Origin: Dipteris shenzhenensis
Taxonomy: Eukaryota; Polypodiophyta; Polypodiopsida; Gleicheniales
Reading direction: 5' to 3' (one strand)
Length of the DNA stretch: 64,000 nt
Assembly: GCA_047967505.1 (NCBI GenBank)
Contig: CM106541.1
This document shows positions 22,012-32,297 of this stretch, piece by piece. The notes below the pieces were generated by a model that had not been told where the DNA came from, did no database searches, and was given only the letters and a program-made list of their open reading frames with translations. Numbering within the stretch: the first letter of the stretch is position 1; every line of letters begins with the position of its first letter. Position numbers and translations under genes: made by a program.

Positions 22012-23157
22012 TCCCTTGTCTTCCACTGAGACATTGAGATTCTTGAGAGTGCGAGAGAGATTGTGAGATTGAGAGTTCTCTTGAGTGATTGTGAGATCCT
22101 TCCCTTCACTTCCGTTGAGAGAAAATTCCGACCATTCCTCAAGAGATTTCCATTCATTTCTTGAGATTTCCTTGTGAGGATTTCAATTCATTTTGTGAGA
22201 CTTCCATTGTAAAGAGAGAGAGAGAGAGATTTTCCATCCATTGTGCTTATGAGAAAGATAGGGAGAGACTGAGTTTTTAGTGAGTTTTGAGGGAGAGGGA
22301 GACTAAAGGTTTCTAGAATCTGCACTCCAAAGCTAAGGCTTCAGCATACCTCTACAGCTTCCTACAACACTTCTCTTGTAAGGCATCGACTCCTTTCTAC
22401 CTCTCCATGCTCAGCAAACTCAGCATCAACTAAGCTCCTAGATTAGCATAGCTGCAAACAAAAGAGGTCCAGCTCCATCGAATAGTCATCCACGGGAAAG
22501 ACAGTTTTTTGCAAGCCTCTTCATCTTCAAATGTCATAGTGTGCTTGCTCCAATGCTGATGGGCTTCTCCATACACAAAGTAACCAGACGACTCTGAAGC
22601 ACCACAGCAGCACCTCAGTTGTGCTTACCAAGTAATCTCCACCTTTGCAGCGGATGCATAGCGGCCAAGGCTCCCTTCAACAACCGCTTCTAGTCATCAG
22701 CAGCTAACGAAATCTCCTACAAGCAGCCACGGGCCATTGACACGATGCCAGCTTTCCAAAGGTCTTCAACGCTCCAGCGAGTCGCACACTCGGCTCCTTC
22801 CAAAGCACCGCTCGTCCTATGAAAGCCTTAGTAGCTTCTCAGCCTGGCGCTCCAACGCACAGCAAGCAGCACGCCATCGGCCTACGGCTCCATCGACTCC
22901 TACGACTAGCCTTCTCTATTCTCCAGAAGCCATCGCTTCAACCTGAAGCACCATCAACTCTGCAACTGCCCATAGCTGCAACTCCAGCCTTCGCTTCTCC
23001 AGCATAGTCTCCAATAGAGCCTCTACACTGGCCCTCCAAGCAACGCCTCACAACGGTTTCGGCCCGATGGTTTCAGCCCACTTCATGGCTCCGACTGCCC
23101 ATAGACTCCATCACGCTAACAAGCTACAATAGCTCACCTGGTTGTGCCATCGATGCA

Positions 23158-24288
23158 ATGCATAGCTTTTTCGCCAATGACTTCTCCGACGCTAGCAACT
23201 TCAAGCTCCTCCAAGAGCTCACGGATTGCAAGGCAATCGACGGAGAAGACGACGGAATCTCCAAGATTCTGTCAGAATCTTGGATAGATTTCGATGCCTC
23301 GCGTTCCGCACCCCGAGAAACCAGATCAACCAGAGTTTCCGCAACAGCAGTGAAACCAGTCATGCTTATGTACTCCGCATCAAAGACTATAACAATCAAC
23401 TTGCAGCAGCAGGAGAGACTATGGATCCCGCAAAAATGGTTCAAGTAATCCTGAATGGACTAGGAGAAGGATATGAGAATCTAGTCCAGAGTATTGCCAT
23501 CCACCAACGGCAAATTCCAACACTGGAAGAACTTCAGTCAGTTCTACTTGGTGAAGAACTCAGGACTCAGGCCATTCAAGCACGTAAAGGTCATTCTAAT
23601 GATCAGGCATTCACAACTTCAGACAAAAGCAGAGGCAAAGGCAGAAATAGAGGTAGATCATACCAGAAAAGTGGTCAGCATCAACAAAATCAAAGTCAAA
23701 ATCAACATCAGCATCAGCATCATCCGCAGCAACATCAGAATCAGCAAAGAGGAAATCATTCCAACCGAGGAAGATTTCAAGGACGAGGGAATGCATCCAC
23801 CAATGTGTCAAACATTCAATGCAACTATTGTCACAAGTTTGGAATGCCGCAAGAAGCAGTACAACCAAGGCAGTCAATCCAGCTATAATCGAGGGAATTC
23901 CCGAGGAAGAGGAAATCATCGTGGTGGACATTCTAGTCATAGTCATTTTGCAAATGAACATGGCAATATGTTTCTTGCAAGTGAGGAATTGCATCAGACT
24001 GATACAATGCACCTAGACACTGATTTCAATCCCAAAGAGGATTTCAGCTATCAAGTCGACCAAGTGGAACAGGATCCTTGGTACATCGACAGCGGTGCAT
24101 CATCTCATATGACAAATCATCAGGAATGGTTCACAGAAATGAAGCCATTAGAAGGTCAAAAGAATGTCATCTACACAGCAGACAATACACCGAATCCGAT
24201 TCAAGGGACAGGTGTTATCCCTATGAACAATTTCACTGGTACAAAAGGATTAGTCAAAGATGTGCTGTTTCCCAATGGTAGCAGTTAG
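23158..24288 (+). pseudogene. Ty1-copia gag and protease pseudogene
   Basis: The gag part includes MDPAKMVQVILNGLGEGYE and IPTLEELQSVLLGEELR, typical of the UBN2 gag domain, then a Gly/Arg/Gln-rich region (GKGRNRGRSYQK; a Gln/His run) and the start of a zinc knuckle (CNYCHKFG). Near 23850 the frame shifts, breaking the knuckle. The next frame carries DPWYIDSGASSHMT, with the aspartic protease active site, and ends with GLVKDVLFPN. Another frame change lies upstream, near 23225-23300. The product would be the nucleocapsid and protease. This copy is broken. Confidence 0.85.
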
Positions 24289-24289
24289 G

Positions 24290-24860
24290 TTGTGAACAGT
24301 CTTAGCCATAAAATCTTGTGGCTCAAGCTTTGTATATGCTTCTATTGAGACATGTTTCAAAATGTCATTGAGGAACAACATGAAGCTATAGGCAACTCTC
24401 CACCCACTACTAAACCCATGCTTCTACTCCACTATGATACGTGTCTGAAAATTTGGTTGGTCTTGATGTTGCTTGATTTTTCTAATCACAGATACTAACT
24501 TGTTTGCAAACCTATCCATCATGACATATGAAAAAGTGAATATGGCATAAAGATGACTACCATGCCATCCAAGTCTAAAGGTTGTAGCATTGTACAAACA
24601 TCATCTACCATCTTCTTGGTGGTGATAAGATGCTTCCTATGATGCTCTATTAAGAAATCCTAGGTATCACATGTGTCCAAGGGGTATTTAAAGAAGAGTT
24701 TGATGTGTCACTCAAAGGTTCAGCCACGTGTTACTCAATGGCTCAGCAACCTGGCAATAATTGTCCATGTTCAACCAAGAAAGCAAGAAGATGTCGCTCA
24801 TGCTATCGACCATTGGCTGCTGAAAATTATTTGACAAAATAGCACATCATCACCCACTCG
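24290..24860 (-). pseudogene. Ulp1-like C48 protease relic, third copy
   Basis: On minus, about 24585-24660 reads KKMVDDVCTMLQPLDLDGMV, matching KTIADVCKWLQPLHLHGMRV of the copy at 18844. About 24345-24400 reads HGFSSGWRVAYSFML, matching HSCGWRVAYNCML; the nucleophile Cys is Ser here and a stop precedes it. The His-Trp exon between them is not recognisable. The DNA itself still aligns with 19245-19320 (gggtggagagttgcctata is identical). This is a decayed member of the same family. Confidence 0.65.
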
Positions 24861-25920
24861 CGTTATCTCATCTCTTCTAGATTTGTCCTAGTTCAAGGTG
24901 CACCTTCGTGGGCTTTTTGTGTTTGTATTTCGGAAAATTTTTGCATTTTTATTTTCGTTGGAGCGAATGTAATATATATTTTTGACACCTTTACCTTGCT
25001 AATTGTAAGATCAATTAAATCCAAGTTTTGTAGAGGCATTTCAACAATAAGTTTGTGTCTATTTCAAGACTATAGATAAGTAGATCAATCATCCCAAATC
25101 CCACTGTTGTATTGCCTTGCAGGCAAGATTCAAGATTGTTAGGCTGCCAATTCTTGCCAAATATGTTTTGAATAGAATGCCTAACATACCGCAATTTTCA
25201 TATCACCTTCTACAATATAATCCACCTTGTAGTTGATGTTACAAGAATTTTGGTTACAGGTGCCTGTAGGTTGGAGCCGACATGGGGAACGACATAGACG
25301 ATGGCTTCTCCTTTGAGAAGGCAAATGGGCTGTGGAGTTTCTCAAACTAGGCATAGGCAGCTGACGGTTGAGGCATGCACAATGAATTCCTCTAGAAATT
25401 TAAGTGAAGGAAAAATTTCAAGAGGCATTCACCCGATAAGAAGCAGAGCGAGACACTAATCAAGTAATGAGTAGACATGTAGGGACATGTTTTCATAAGA
25501 AAATTTGGGGATGCCTAACAAGTCGAATGACCAATGTCGAAGGAAGAAAAACTTTGTAAACATAAATAATGCCAAAAGTCGAATCCAAAAATTCCTCAAG
25601 TCCCTCAATGAGAATGCAAGTATATACAAATGCAATACCTAAAATGAACAATACAAATGCAAAGGGGGAGATTTTCTAACAGAATCTTGGAAGGATATGT
25701 ACTTTGTAAGACTGCTTCATGGCACCAGGGGAGAGAGGGGCAGGTTCATGGGGGTTGGAGGGACAAGGGAATGATGGATGGTGGAAGAGGCATTCGAGGT
25801 CATAGATGAAGAAAAGGGGTGCAAAACTTAGTGAATGGGATGAGGGAAGGATCTGGGAGAGAAAGAGAGATGCTACTATGAGAGACTAAAAGTGTCATGT
25901 GTTTCTATTGGCGAGCTTGA
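24861..25920. other. Anonymous DNA
   Basis: No gene recognised. It ends where CACTA-like TNP2 sequence begins at about 25921. Confidence 0.45.
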
Positions 25921-26269
25921 GTATTTTTATATGGGTGTACAATACCTCTTCACATTGTTGCAGTAGTACTAGTGTGTCCTTCTTACTTTGCCAAAACTTT
26001 GTGGAGTCAATAGCTACAAAGCCACTTGCATGGCATTTGATTTTTGCATTAGGGCCTCTTTCCACCACGTCCTTAAACCACTTTACATCCAAAACATACA
26101 CAAAGAAGCGTCGAAAGTCAAGCTTAATAATATCTTGGATTATGCCACAATAATCATCCATGGCTCCATTGGCTCCCTTAAAGCTAGCAATGACGCTACA
26201 ATCTTGTGTGTTTCTATTATCATCAATCTGTTGTGTTCGAAAATGCTTGCCCTCACACCATATAGCATT
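25921..26269 (-). pseudogene. TNP2 copy X, C-terminal DUF4216-type segment
   Basis: On minus it reads MFNAIWCEGKHFRTQ, DYCGIIQDIIKLDFRRFFV and FWQSKKDTLVLLQQCEEVLY, the DUF4216-like end of plant En/Spm transposases (compare 48753-49124). It is split from the rest of copy X by the LTR element at 26275-28886. The acidic tail is missing; sequence changes at about 25921. Confidence 0.85.
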
Positions 26270-26274
26270 GAACA

Positions 26275-26599
26275 TGTTGAGAGTTGTGGTGCCATGAGCA
26301 CATGTAGAGCAAAGGTATGAGCAAAGGGTAAGTTGCCACATGGCATGGAGGAGATATCCCACATGTGAGCAAGCAAATGGATGTAAGTACCCTCACCTAT
26401 AAAAGGGAGGTTCATTTGAAGTAATATCAATCAAGCACTTTGCACTATCTCAAGATTCTCTTTATGAGTCCAAGTTAATCTATCTTGGAACCTAATTGAC
26501 TTGAGATACATGTCATGAGCACTCTCTTTATCATGTTTCCACATAGGTTCCATCCACCTTAGAGCGCTCCATAGATCCTGAGGCACGCATGTTTTGTTA
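26275..26599 (+). repeat. 5' LTR of the non-autonomous element
   Basis: It begins TGTTGAGAGTTG and ends TTTTGTTA, so the terminal dinucleotides are TG and TA rather than TG and CA. A TATA box (ctataaaag, 26397-26405) suggests a promoter with transcription starting in the LTR. Confidence 0.9.
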
Positions 26600-26611
26600 T
26601 GGTATCAGAGC
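26600..26611 (+). promoter_or_regulatory. Primer-binding site
   Basis: TGGTATCAGAGC directly follows the 5' LTR, as in the copia element at 22000. A GA microsatellite (26804-26850) and a CTT run (26890-26913) follow in the leader. Confidence 0.9.
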
Positions 26612-26800
26612 ATAGGTTTAGCTCTCCTAGTTTAGCTCATTAGTAGTTCACTAGGATTGCTTCCATTTCTAGATTAGTTGTAGGCATGTCTTAGGAGCAC
26701 GTGTTTTGTCATAGGTTAGTTTTAGTTTTAGATTTAGAGAATTCCATCCATTGAATGAAAATTCCGTTCATTGCTTTGAGATATTTCCGTCTTTCCTGAT

Positions 26801-26853
<53 letters not shown>

Positions 26854-28390
26854 TTTTAGAGATCGATTTTGTGAGATAGATATGTGAGGAGTTCTTCTTC
26901 TTCTTCTTCTTAGAGAGAGCTTGTGAGAAAGAGACTTTCTGATTGTTCAGTTTGTTGAAAGCTTTGAGAAAAGTTTCCTATCTATTGTCATTCCAAGAAT
27001 CATCATCGACAGTAGCTTCAACTCTTGTAACCGGCTCAACAAAACCTCCTACTGGCTCTCCAACGACCCCCAGCATACTCCATCAAGCTCTCGGACGTGA
27101 ACAACTCCCACAAGTCGCCCCTGCTCTAGCACAGCCAGTCGCCTCCAACAGTCTCCCAGCCTCCAAAGCTTCAACTAAGGCTTCATAAACGAACCTCTCT
27201 CCTTCATATGCAACCTTCTGATGGCCCACGCTCAGCTCCTTGCGCTAACAAATGACTCGGCTAACTCCAAGATTCTAAGCTGCCTGCTTCTCCAAGCTTG
27301 ATCCTAGTAGTCCCCCAAACGAGTCGCCTTCATGGACAACCTGCTTTGTAACGGTCTTCTCTGGAAATACCTCTGATTAATATTCAGGCTAGTAGAACTC
27401 GCCTCCCATCTCATCACAAGCTTCCTCTGGGAATACAGTCAACGAAGCGAGCTCACCTGCAGCGCCAACAGCCTCTAGCGACCCAAAGCCTCTCCATCAC
27501 CAAACGGCTACTCGAGTCCATCACAACAACGATATTCTGGACAGCCTTCCTTAGACGAGCCGCTCCAAGCACACGGGCAGCACAGTGCTCAGACAGCTCA
27601 TTCCTACGAGCACCAAACTCTGAAGATAGCATCACGAGCCATCTCCACAATCGCCCTGAGCCTCCAGTGCCATAGCTCTAACAGCGAGCTACGCTCCTTC
27701 AATAGACCTCTCCAATCGACGTCCGCTCCAAAAGCCTCGCTAGAACTGCATGAAGCAAAGAGCAGCTAGAAGGAAGTATCAAATCGGATCGCAGCACCAG
27801 CGACGACGACAGAGAAACAAATAAAACACTCGAAACCTTATCTTCCTCAGCACAGTAACCCCTTGCTAAGCACTGGTTTGTAAGCAGCATGTGACTCTCT
27901 GTGCCACATCATCAAAGGCCTCTCTTCTTCACAGAATCTTCGACAAGCCGTAACTTGCAATCCAAGAAGAATTTGGACATGCTTTGAAAAGGAAAAGTGA
28001 TCGCCTTTTCAAGCTCTACGCTCCTATTAGATCAGAATCATTGTTAGCAATTAGACACTGCCAATATTGAAAGAAATCAATTGGTAAGACCTTTGCAACA
28101 AATGATAAATCAAAGCATGAATGCACACATCATTGTCATAAGCATGCCAAAAGCACAAGTGCATGAGATGACCATAGCATGAAGCATGGCATCCACACAT
28201 AAAGCCTCAAGGCACATGGAAGAACAAAGCATCATGCAGGAAGCTACACAAGGAAGAAGATTGCAGATTGAAGAATCAACAAGTCAACTACGTGGAGTCA
28301 TCATCAAGCCATGAGCCAAAAGGTGACATCAATGGAATGTATTGAAAAGCAAAAACCTTGCCAACCTTGCCTATATTTTTTTTTGTAATC

Positions 28391-28561
28391 AATCCTGACC
28401 ACCTGAGAGTAGCTATGAAAGCACCCAGGGGAGGTATTGACATGTAGAAGCCACACTTGACCACCTTAAGTAGCAATGCATGCACTAAGGGGAGGTGATG
28501 GATTTGTAACTCACATCTGACCACCTTACAGTAGCCAAAGGATCATGGCACTAAGGGGAGG
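28391..28561 (+). repeat. Three tandem units each ending in a polypurine tract
   Basis: Units of about 61 bp begin with tgaccacct (near 28396, 28458, 28518) and end with aggggaggt (28427-28435) or aaggggaggtg (28487-28497, 28553-28561). The third tract abuts the 3' LTR and is the natural plus-strand primer. Confidence 0.85.
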
Positions 28562-28886
28562 TGTTGAGAGTTGTGGTGCCATGAGCACATGTAGAGCAAA
28601 GGTATGAGCAAAGGGTAAGTTGCCACATGGCATGGAGGAGATATCCCACATGTGAGCAAGCAAATGGATGTAAGTACCCTCACCTATAAAAGGGAGGTTC
28701 ATTTGAAGTAATATCAATCAAGCACTTTGCACTATCTCAAGATTCTCTTTATGAGTCCAAGTTAATCTATCTTGGAACCTAATTGACTTGAGATACATGT
28801 CATGAGCACTCTCTTTATCATGTTTCCACATAGGTTCCATCCACCTTAGAGCGCTCCATAGATCCTGAGGCACGCATGTTTTGTTA
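28562..28886 (+). repeat. 3' LTR of the non-autonomous element
   Basis: It is indistinguishable by eye from the 5' LTR at 26275-26599, including the TATA box and the TG...TA ends. It is followed by the target duplication gaaca. Confidence 0.9.
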
Positions 28887-28891
28887 GAACA

Positions 28892-30907
28892 TAGTACACC
28901 ACACCAAGAAACCTATATTTGAAAGCTCCTAACTTATGCATAACATTCTATATATAGCGACCTTACTCATGCATCCCCTAGCATACTCCCATTCTTTCAT
29001 TGTGATATGCATCCCCTCGTCTCTCTCTGCTCTCTCCATTTCATCAAGTAGCCAATCCACTTGAATATATTTCAGAAGTGCTCTTAGATGCTGAGGTTAT
29101 GGCACATGAGATCCGTGGTGCGTACGAAAGAGGGCCCTTTCTTCATCTATTTCCTTTGAGCTCACATACCTAGAAAGGAAAAAGTACACCATATTAGCAA
29201 TATGAACACCTTGCATGGAGCATTGATATGCTTCACATTTTGTATCCTATGAAGTACCTCGCAAGCTTGCTCATCTTGTAAATACAATCCTTCATGTCCT
29301 TCGATACACTATGAGAAATGCTAGTAGGTAGTATGAACTAAACACATGAGGAATGGTTGATTAGTTGCTTCTAATTCACTCACAAATTTGGAAGGAAAAA
29401 GATATTATGTGCATACAATACTTACTTGGAGCATCTTGTGCCAACCATGAGATTTCAAGCCATATAATTGCTCTACGCCTCTTTTCTAGCTCTTTGTGAA
29501 GGCCGCCTTCAAACACCTCATGAATCTAGTGGGAGTATGAATTGTAGTGATAGATCATTTCACCGCCACCATCTCTAGCTTTGATAACCTCCACGGTGCA
29601 TGAGGTAAAAAGACACACCCATTTGGCCTCTCTTGTGACCAAGCTTCATGCATTCTCCTTGTGGTGCGTAGATCCTCCCTTATGCCTGCGGAAACTCATG
29701 TCCCATTCAAATGTTCCCAAATGTTAGATGCCATATTCTTAAAGATATGCATGGGATCAAGTAGGTGATTGATCTTGAGGTGGGAGCAATATGCTCCTAC
29801 CAAGTGGTGGAGGAGTCATGGAACCATCCCAAATTCTCATCCAATCTCCTACAATGTGTGACTATGGGGGGACTTCATTCCAAGGGGCAGCATATCTAGG
29901 ATGATCAGGTGGAAGAAATTGATGGTCATTCTCATAGATGACACATAAGCTGCAACTAGTGAAGGACCACAAATAGGACATGCATGGTAACCCACTGTAG
30001 TGAGACCTGAACAATAGACACAATTAAGAGTTCAAGGTGGGTTCAAGATGCCACATCGATTGCCTACTCATAATTAAAAGTTCAATGCTTACTTGAACAC
30101 TCGCCATAGCCTGGGAAGTCATGCACCATCCACATCAAGACTACTTTGTAGTTGAAGTCTCGTGACGAGGGAGGTATCATGCACCTCGATACCTCTCCAA
30201 AGTATCTCTAGCTAATCAATCAAAGGCTCCAAATAAACATCAAGATTTTTGACTTTACGTTTCCCTAGAATTAGAAGGGATAACATAACATGTCCTTTCT
30301 TAATCGCCATAGAGGGTGGATCACCAATACCATCGGCAATACACTGTAAGAGGTGCTTTTGAGACCAAATGGGTTCACACCGTCCATACCCAATCGAAGC
30401 CTCAAACTCCTAGGTTCTTCCTTGAAGCTTGGCCATGTGTCTTCAATATGCTTCCATGCAGGAGTGTCTATGGGAGTTCTCCACTTGCCATCGGTTGATC
30501 GATTGGAGGAATGGGATCACATATGTTGGATACGAGGGATTATGGGAAAATGTCGCGGAACCTTATGAGGCACATCCAAAGTTTTGAGATCTGCTCTATA
30601 TCTTGATTCTCTACAAGTAGGACACTCTCTTGCATGCTTATGTGGTCCATGAAATAGAATGCAATCATTGATGCATGCATGGATGTGCTTGTAATCTAAT
30701 CCTCCAAGAGAGGTCACATGTTGCCTTGCCATATCTCTCGAGGTCGGTAACTTATTTTCCCTTGGAAGCATTTTACACAATAGCCTACACGTGAAGACCA
30801 TAAATGAGAAAAAGCATCCGAGTAATTGATCGACTAGCATAATTCACCATGTTTGCAAAATAGACATTAAATCTTACTTGAGTAATGCATTCAAACTTGC
30901 ATGCAAG
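28892..30907 (-). pseudogene. TNP2 copy X, main transposase part
   Basis: Reading from 30840 leftward: LLCKMLPRENKLPTSRDMAR, GLDYKHIHACINDCILFHG, ECPTCRESRYRADLKT, then RLGMDGVNPFGLK-like sequence near 30370, the DMHIFKN-type segment near 29740 and the DUF4218-type SKEIDPTT neighbourhood. This is the TNP2/Transposase_21 family of En/Spm elements, the enzyme that cuts the element ends. Exons 1-2 are absent because copy Y starts at 30908. Many frameshifts and stops are present, and sequence around 29080-29160 is deleted relative to copies Y and I. Confidence 0.8.
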
Positions 30908-31342
30908 CACAACAAGACAAAGCAACTATAGATGTGCTTGATAGATGTGCAAAAATAGCAGGTGCATCTATAGGTGTTGCTAGAATAGCAAAAATACAGG
31001 CGCGTCTAATAGTGCATCTAATAGCAAGTCTATTTGTGCATCTATTAGCACGTCTGAACTGTGAATTAGATGAAGATTTACACACAAAATAGAGAATACC
31101 AAAAGTGAGATTTTGGTGTAGGTTGATAAATGTACATCACTTCTTTCCAAACATTGCCCATGATTACCAAAGCACCTAATTTTAATAAAAATATCAATGC
31201 TTTTTGGCAAAGTCACATATAAGAAAATTAAGTGAGGTGAGGAGAATGAGACAATATGTAAAATAGTTTGGCCAATATCAATGATGGGCTACGGTTCAAT
31301 CTCGTCCTCAATGAGATCAACCCTTACCAAACTATCTACTTC

Positions 31343-31523
31343 AAAATCCAAACTAGTGTTGAGACCTACAAATACATTCAACCCACTACTACTTGTGCTG
31401 CTCATGTGCTCATCGAAATAAGCATTACCAATGGTAGGCTTGTCTCACATATAATGGCACATGAGTAGCACAAGTAGTAGTGGGTTGAATGTATTTGTAG
31501 GTCTCAACACTGGTTTGGATTTT
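31343..31523. repeat. Inverted repeat: 67-bp arms from the TNP2 tail
   Basis: Arms 31343-31409 and 31457-31523 are complementary with two mismatches by eye; the spacer is 47 bp. Both arms derive from the acidic C-terminal tail of TNP2 (compare 49400-49475). Confidence 0.88.
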
Positions 31524-31590
31524 GTATTATCAATGTTTGACATTTACTAATATGGAGTGTATGGAGGATGATCATGGAGTGTACACACAT

Positions 31591-32297
31591 GTACTACTAC
31601 AACAACGTGAACAGGTATTGTACACACATATAAAAATACTCACTTTTAAATAATTGATACCTTCAATGCAAGGAAAATAACATGATTGTATTTGTGTTTG
31701 AATTAGGTTGTCTATCAACCAATGGTGGATAATAATAGGTGGTGGCATGTCATACCTATTATGCCACGTTCCAAAGTGATGTATAGTACATTTACTAATG
31801 TGGAGTGTATGGAGGATGATCATGGCCATGTAGGTGATGATGACCGTGATACAAGAGAGGAGGATAATCATGAGATAGGAGATATAAAAATTGAGGCCAT
31901 TACATGTGAGGATGGGCTACGGTTCAATCTCATGTTTGACATTTACTAATTGACACTGGTTTGACATTTACTAATATGGAGTGTATGGAGGATGATCATG
32001 GCCATGGAGGTGTTGATGGCCGTGATACAAGAGAGGAGGATGATCATGAGATAGGAGATACAAAAATTGAGGCCTCCATACACTCCATATTAGTAAATGT
32101 ACTATACATCACTTTGGAACGTGGCATAATAGGTATGACATGCCACCACCTATTATTATCCACCATTGGTTGATAGACAACCTAATTCAAACACAAATAC
32201 AATCATGTTATTTTCCTTGCATCGAAGGTATCAATTATTTAAAAGTGAGTATTTTTATATGTGTGTACAATACTTGTTCACGTTGTTGTAGTAGTAC
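31591..32297. repeat. Inverted repeat: 225-bp arms from the TNP2 3' part
   Basis: Arms 31591-31815 and 32073-32297 are nearly identical inverted copies (about three differences by eye) with a 257-bp spacer. Each spans the end of the DUF4216 part and the start of the acidic tail. The spacer carries further partial copies of the tail (around 31816-31949 and 31961-32072). Confidence 0.9.

Larger units (their letters stand above)
21742..24288 (+). mobile_element. Ty1-copia retrotransposon, 5' half only
   Basis: It starts with a 5' LTR, followed at once by the primer-binding site TGGTATCAGAGC (22000-22011), a long non-coding leader, gag and the protease. Homology ends at about 24288, before integrase. 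The missing half suggests truncation by a later rearrangement; the next sequence is a Ulp1-like relic on the other strand. Confidence 0.85.
26275..28886 (+). mobile_element. Non-autonomous LTR element with identical-looking LTRs
   Basis: Two 325-bp LTRs (26275-26599 and 28562-28886) flank 1962 bp without pol or a recognisable gag. The 5-bp duplication gaaca lies on both sides (26270-26274 and 28887-28891), and the empty site is visible in copy I near 48745-48765. The PBS TGGTATCAGAGC starts at 26600, and a polypurine tract precedes the 3' LTR. I see no difference between the LTRs, so insertion was recent. The size fits a small LARD or large TRIM mobilised by a copia-type partner. Confidence 0.92.

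Noticed and set aside
23611-24012. 133-codon minus frame with Asp/Val/Phe-rich repeats
   Set aside because: It is the antisense of the Gln/His-rich copia gag tail, which has clear gag and protease motifs on plus.
26140-26430. 96-codon and 155-codon minus frames starting in the LTR
   Set aside because: They are chance fusions of LTR sequence to the DUF4216-type end of TNP2 copy X across the insertion point.
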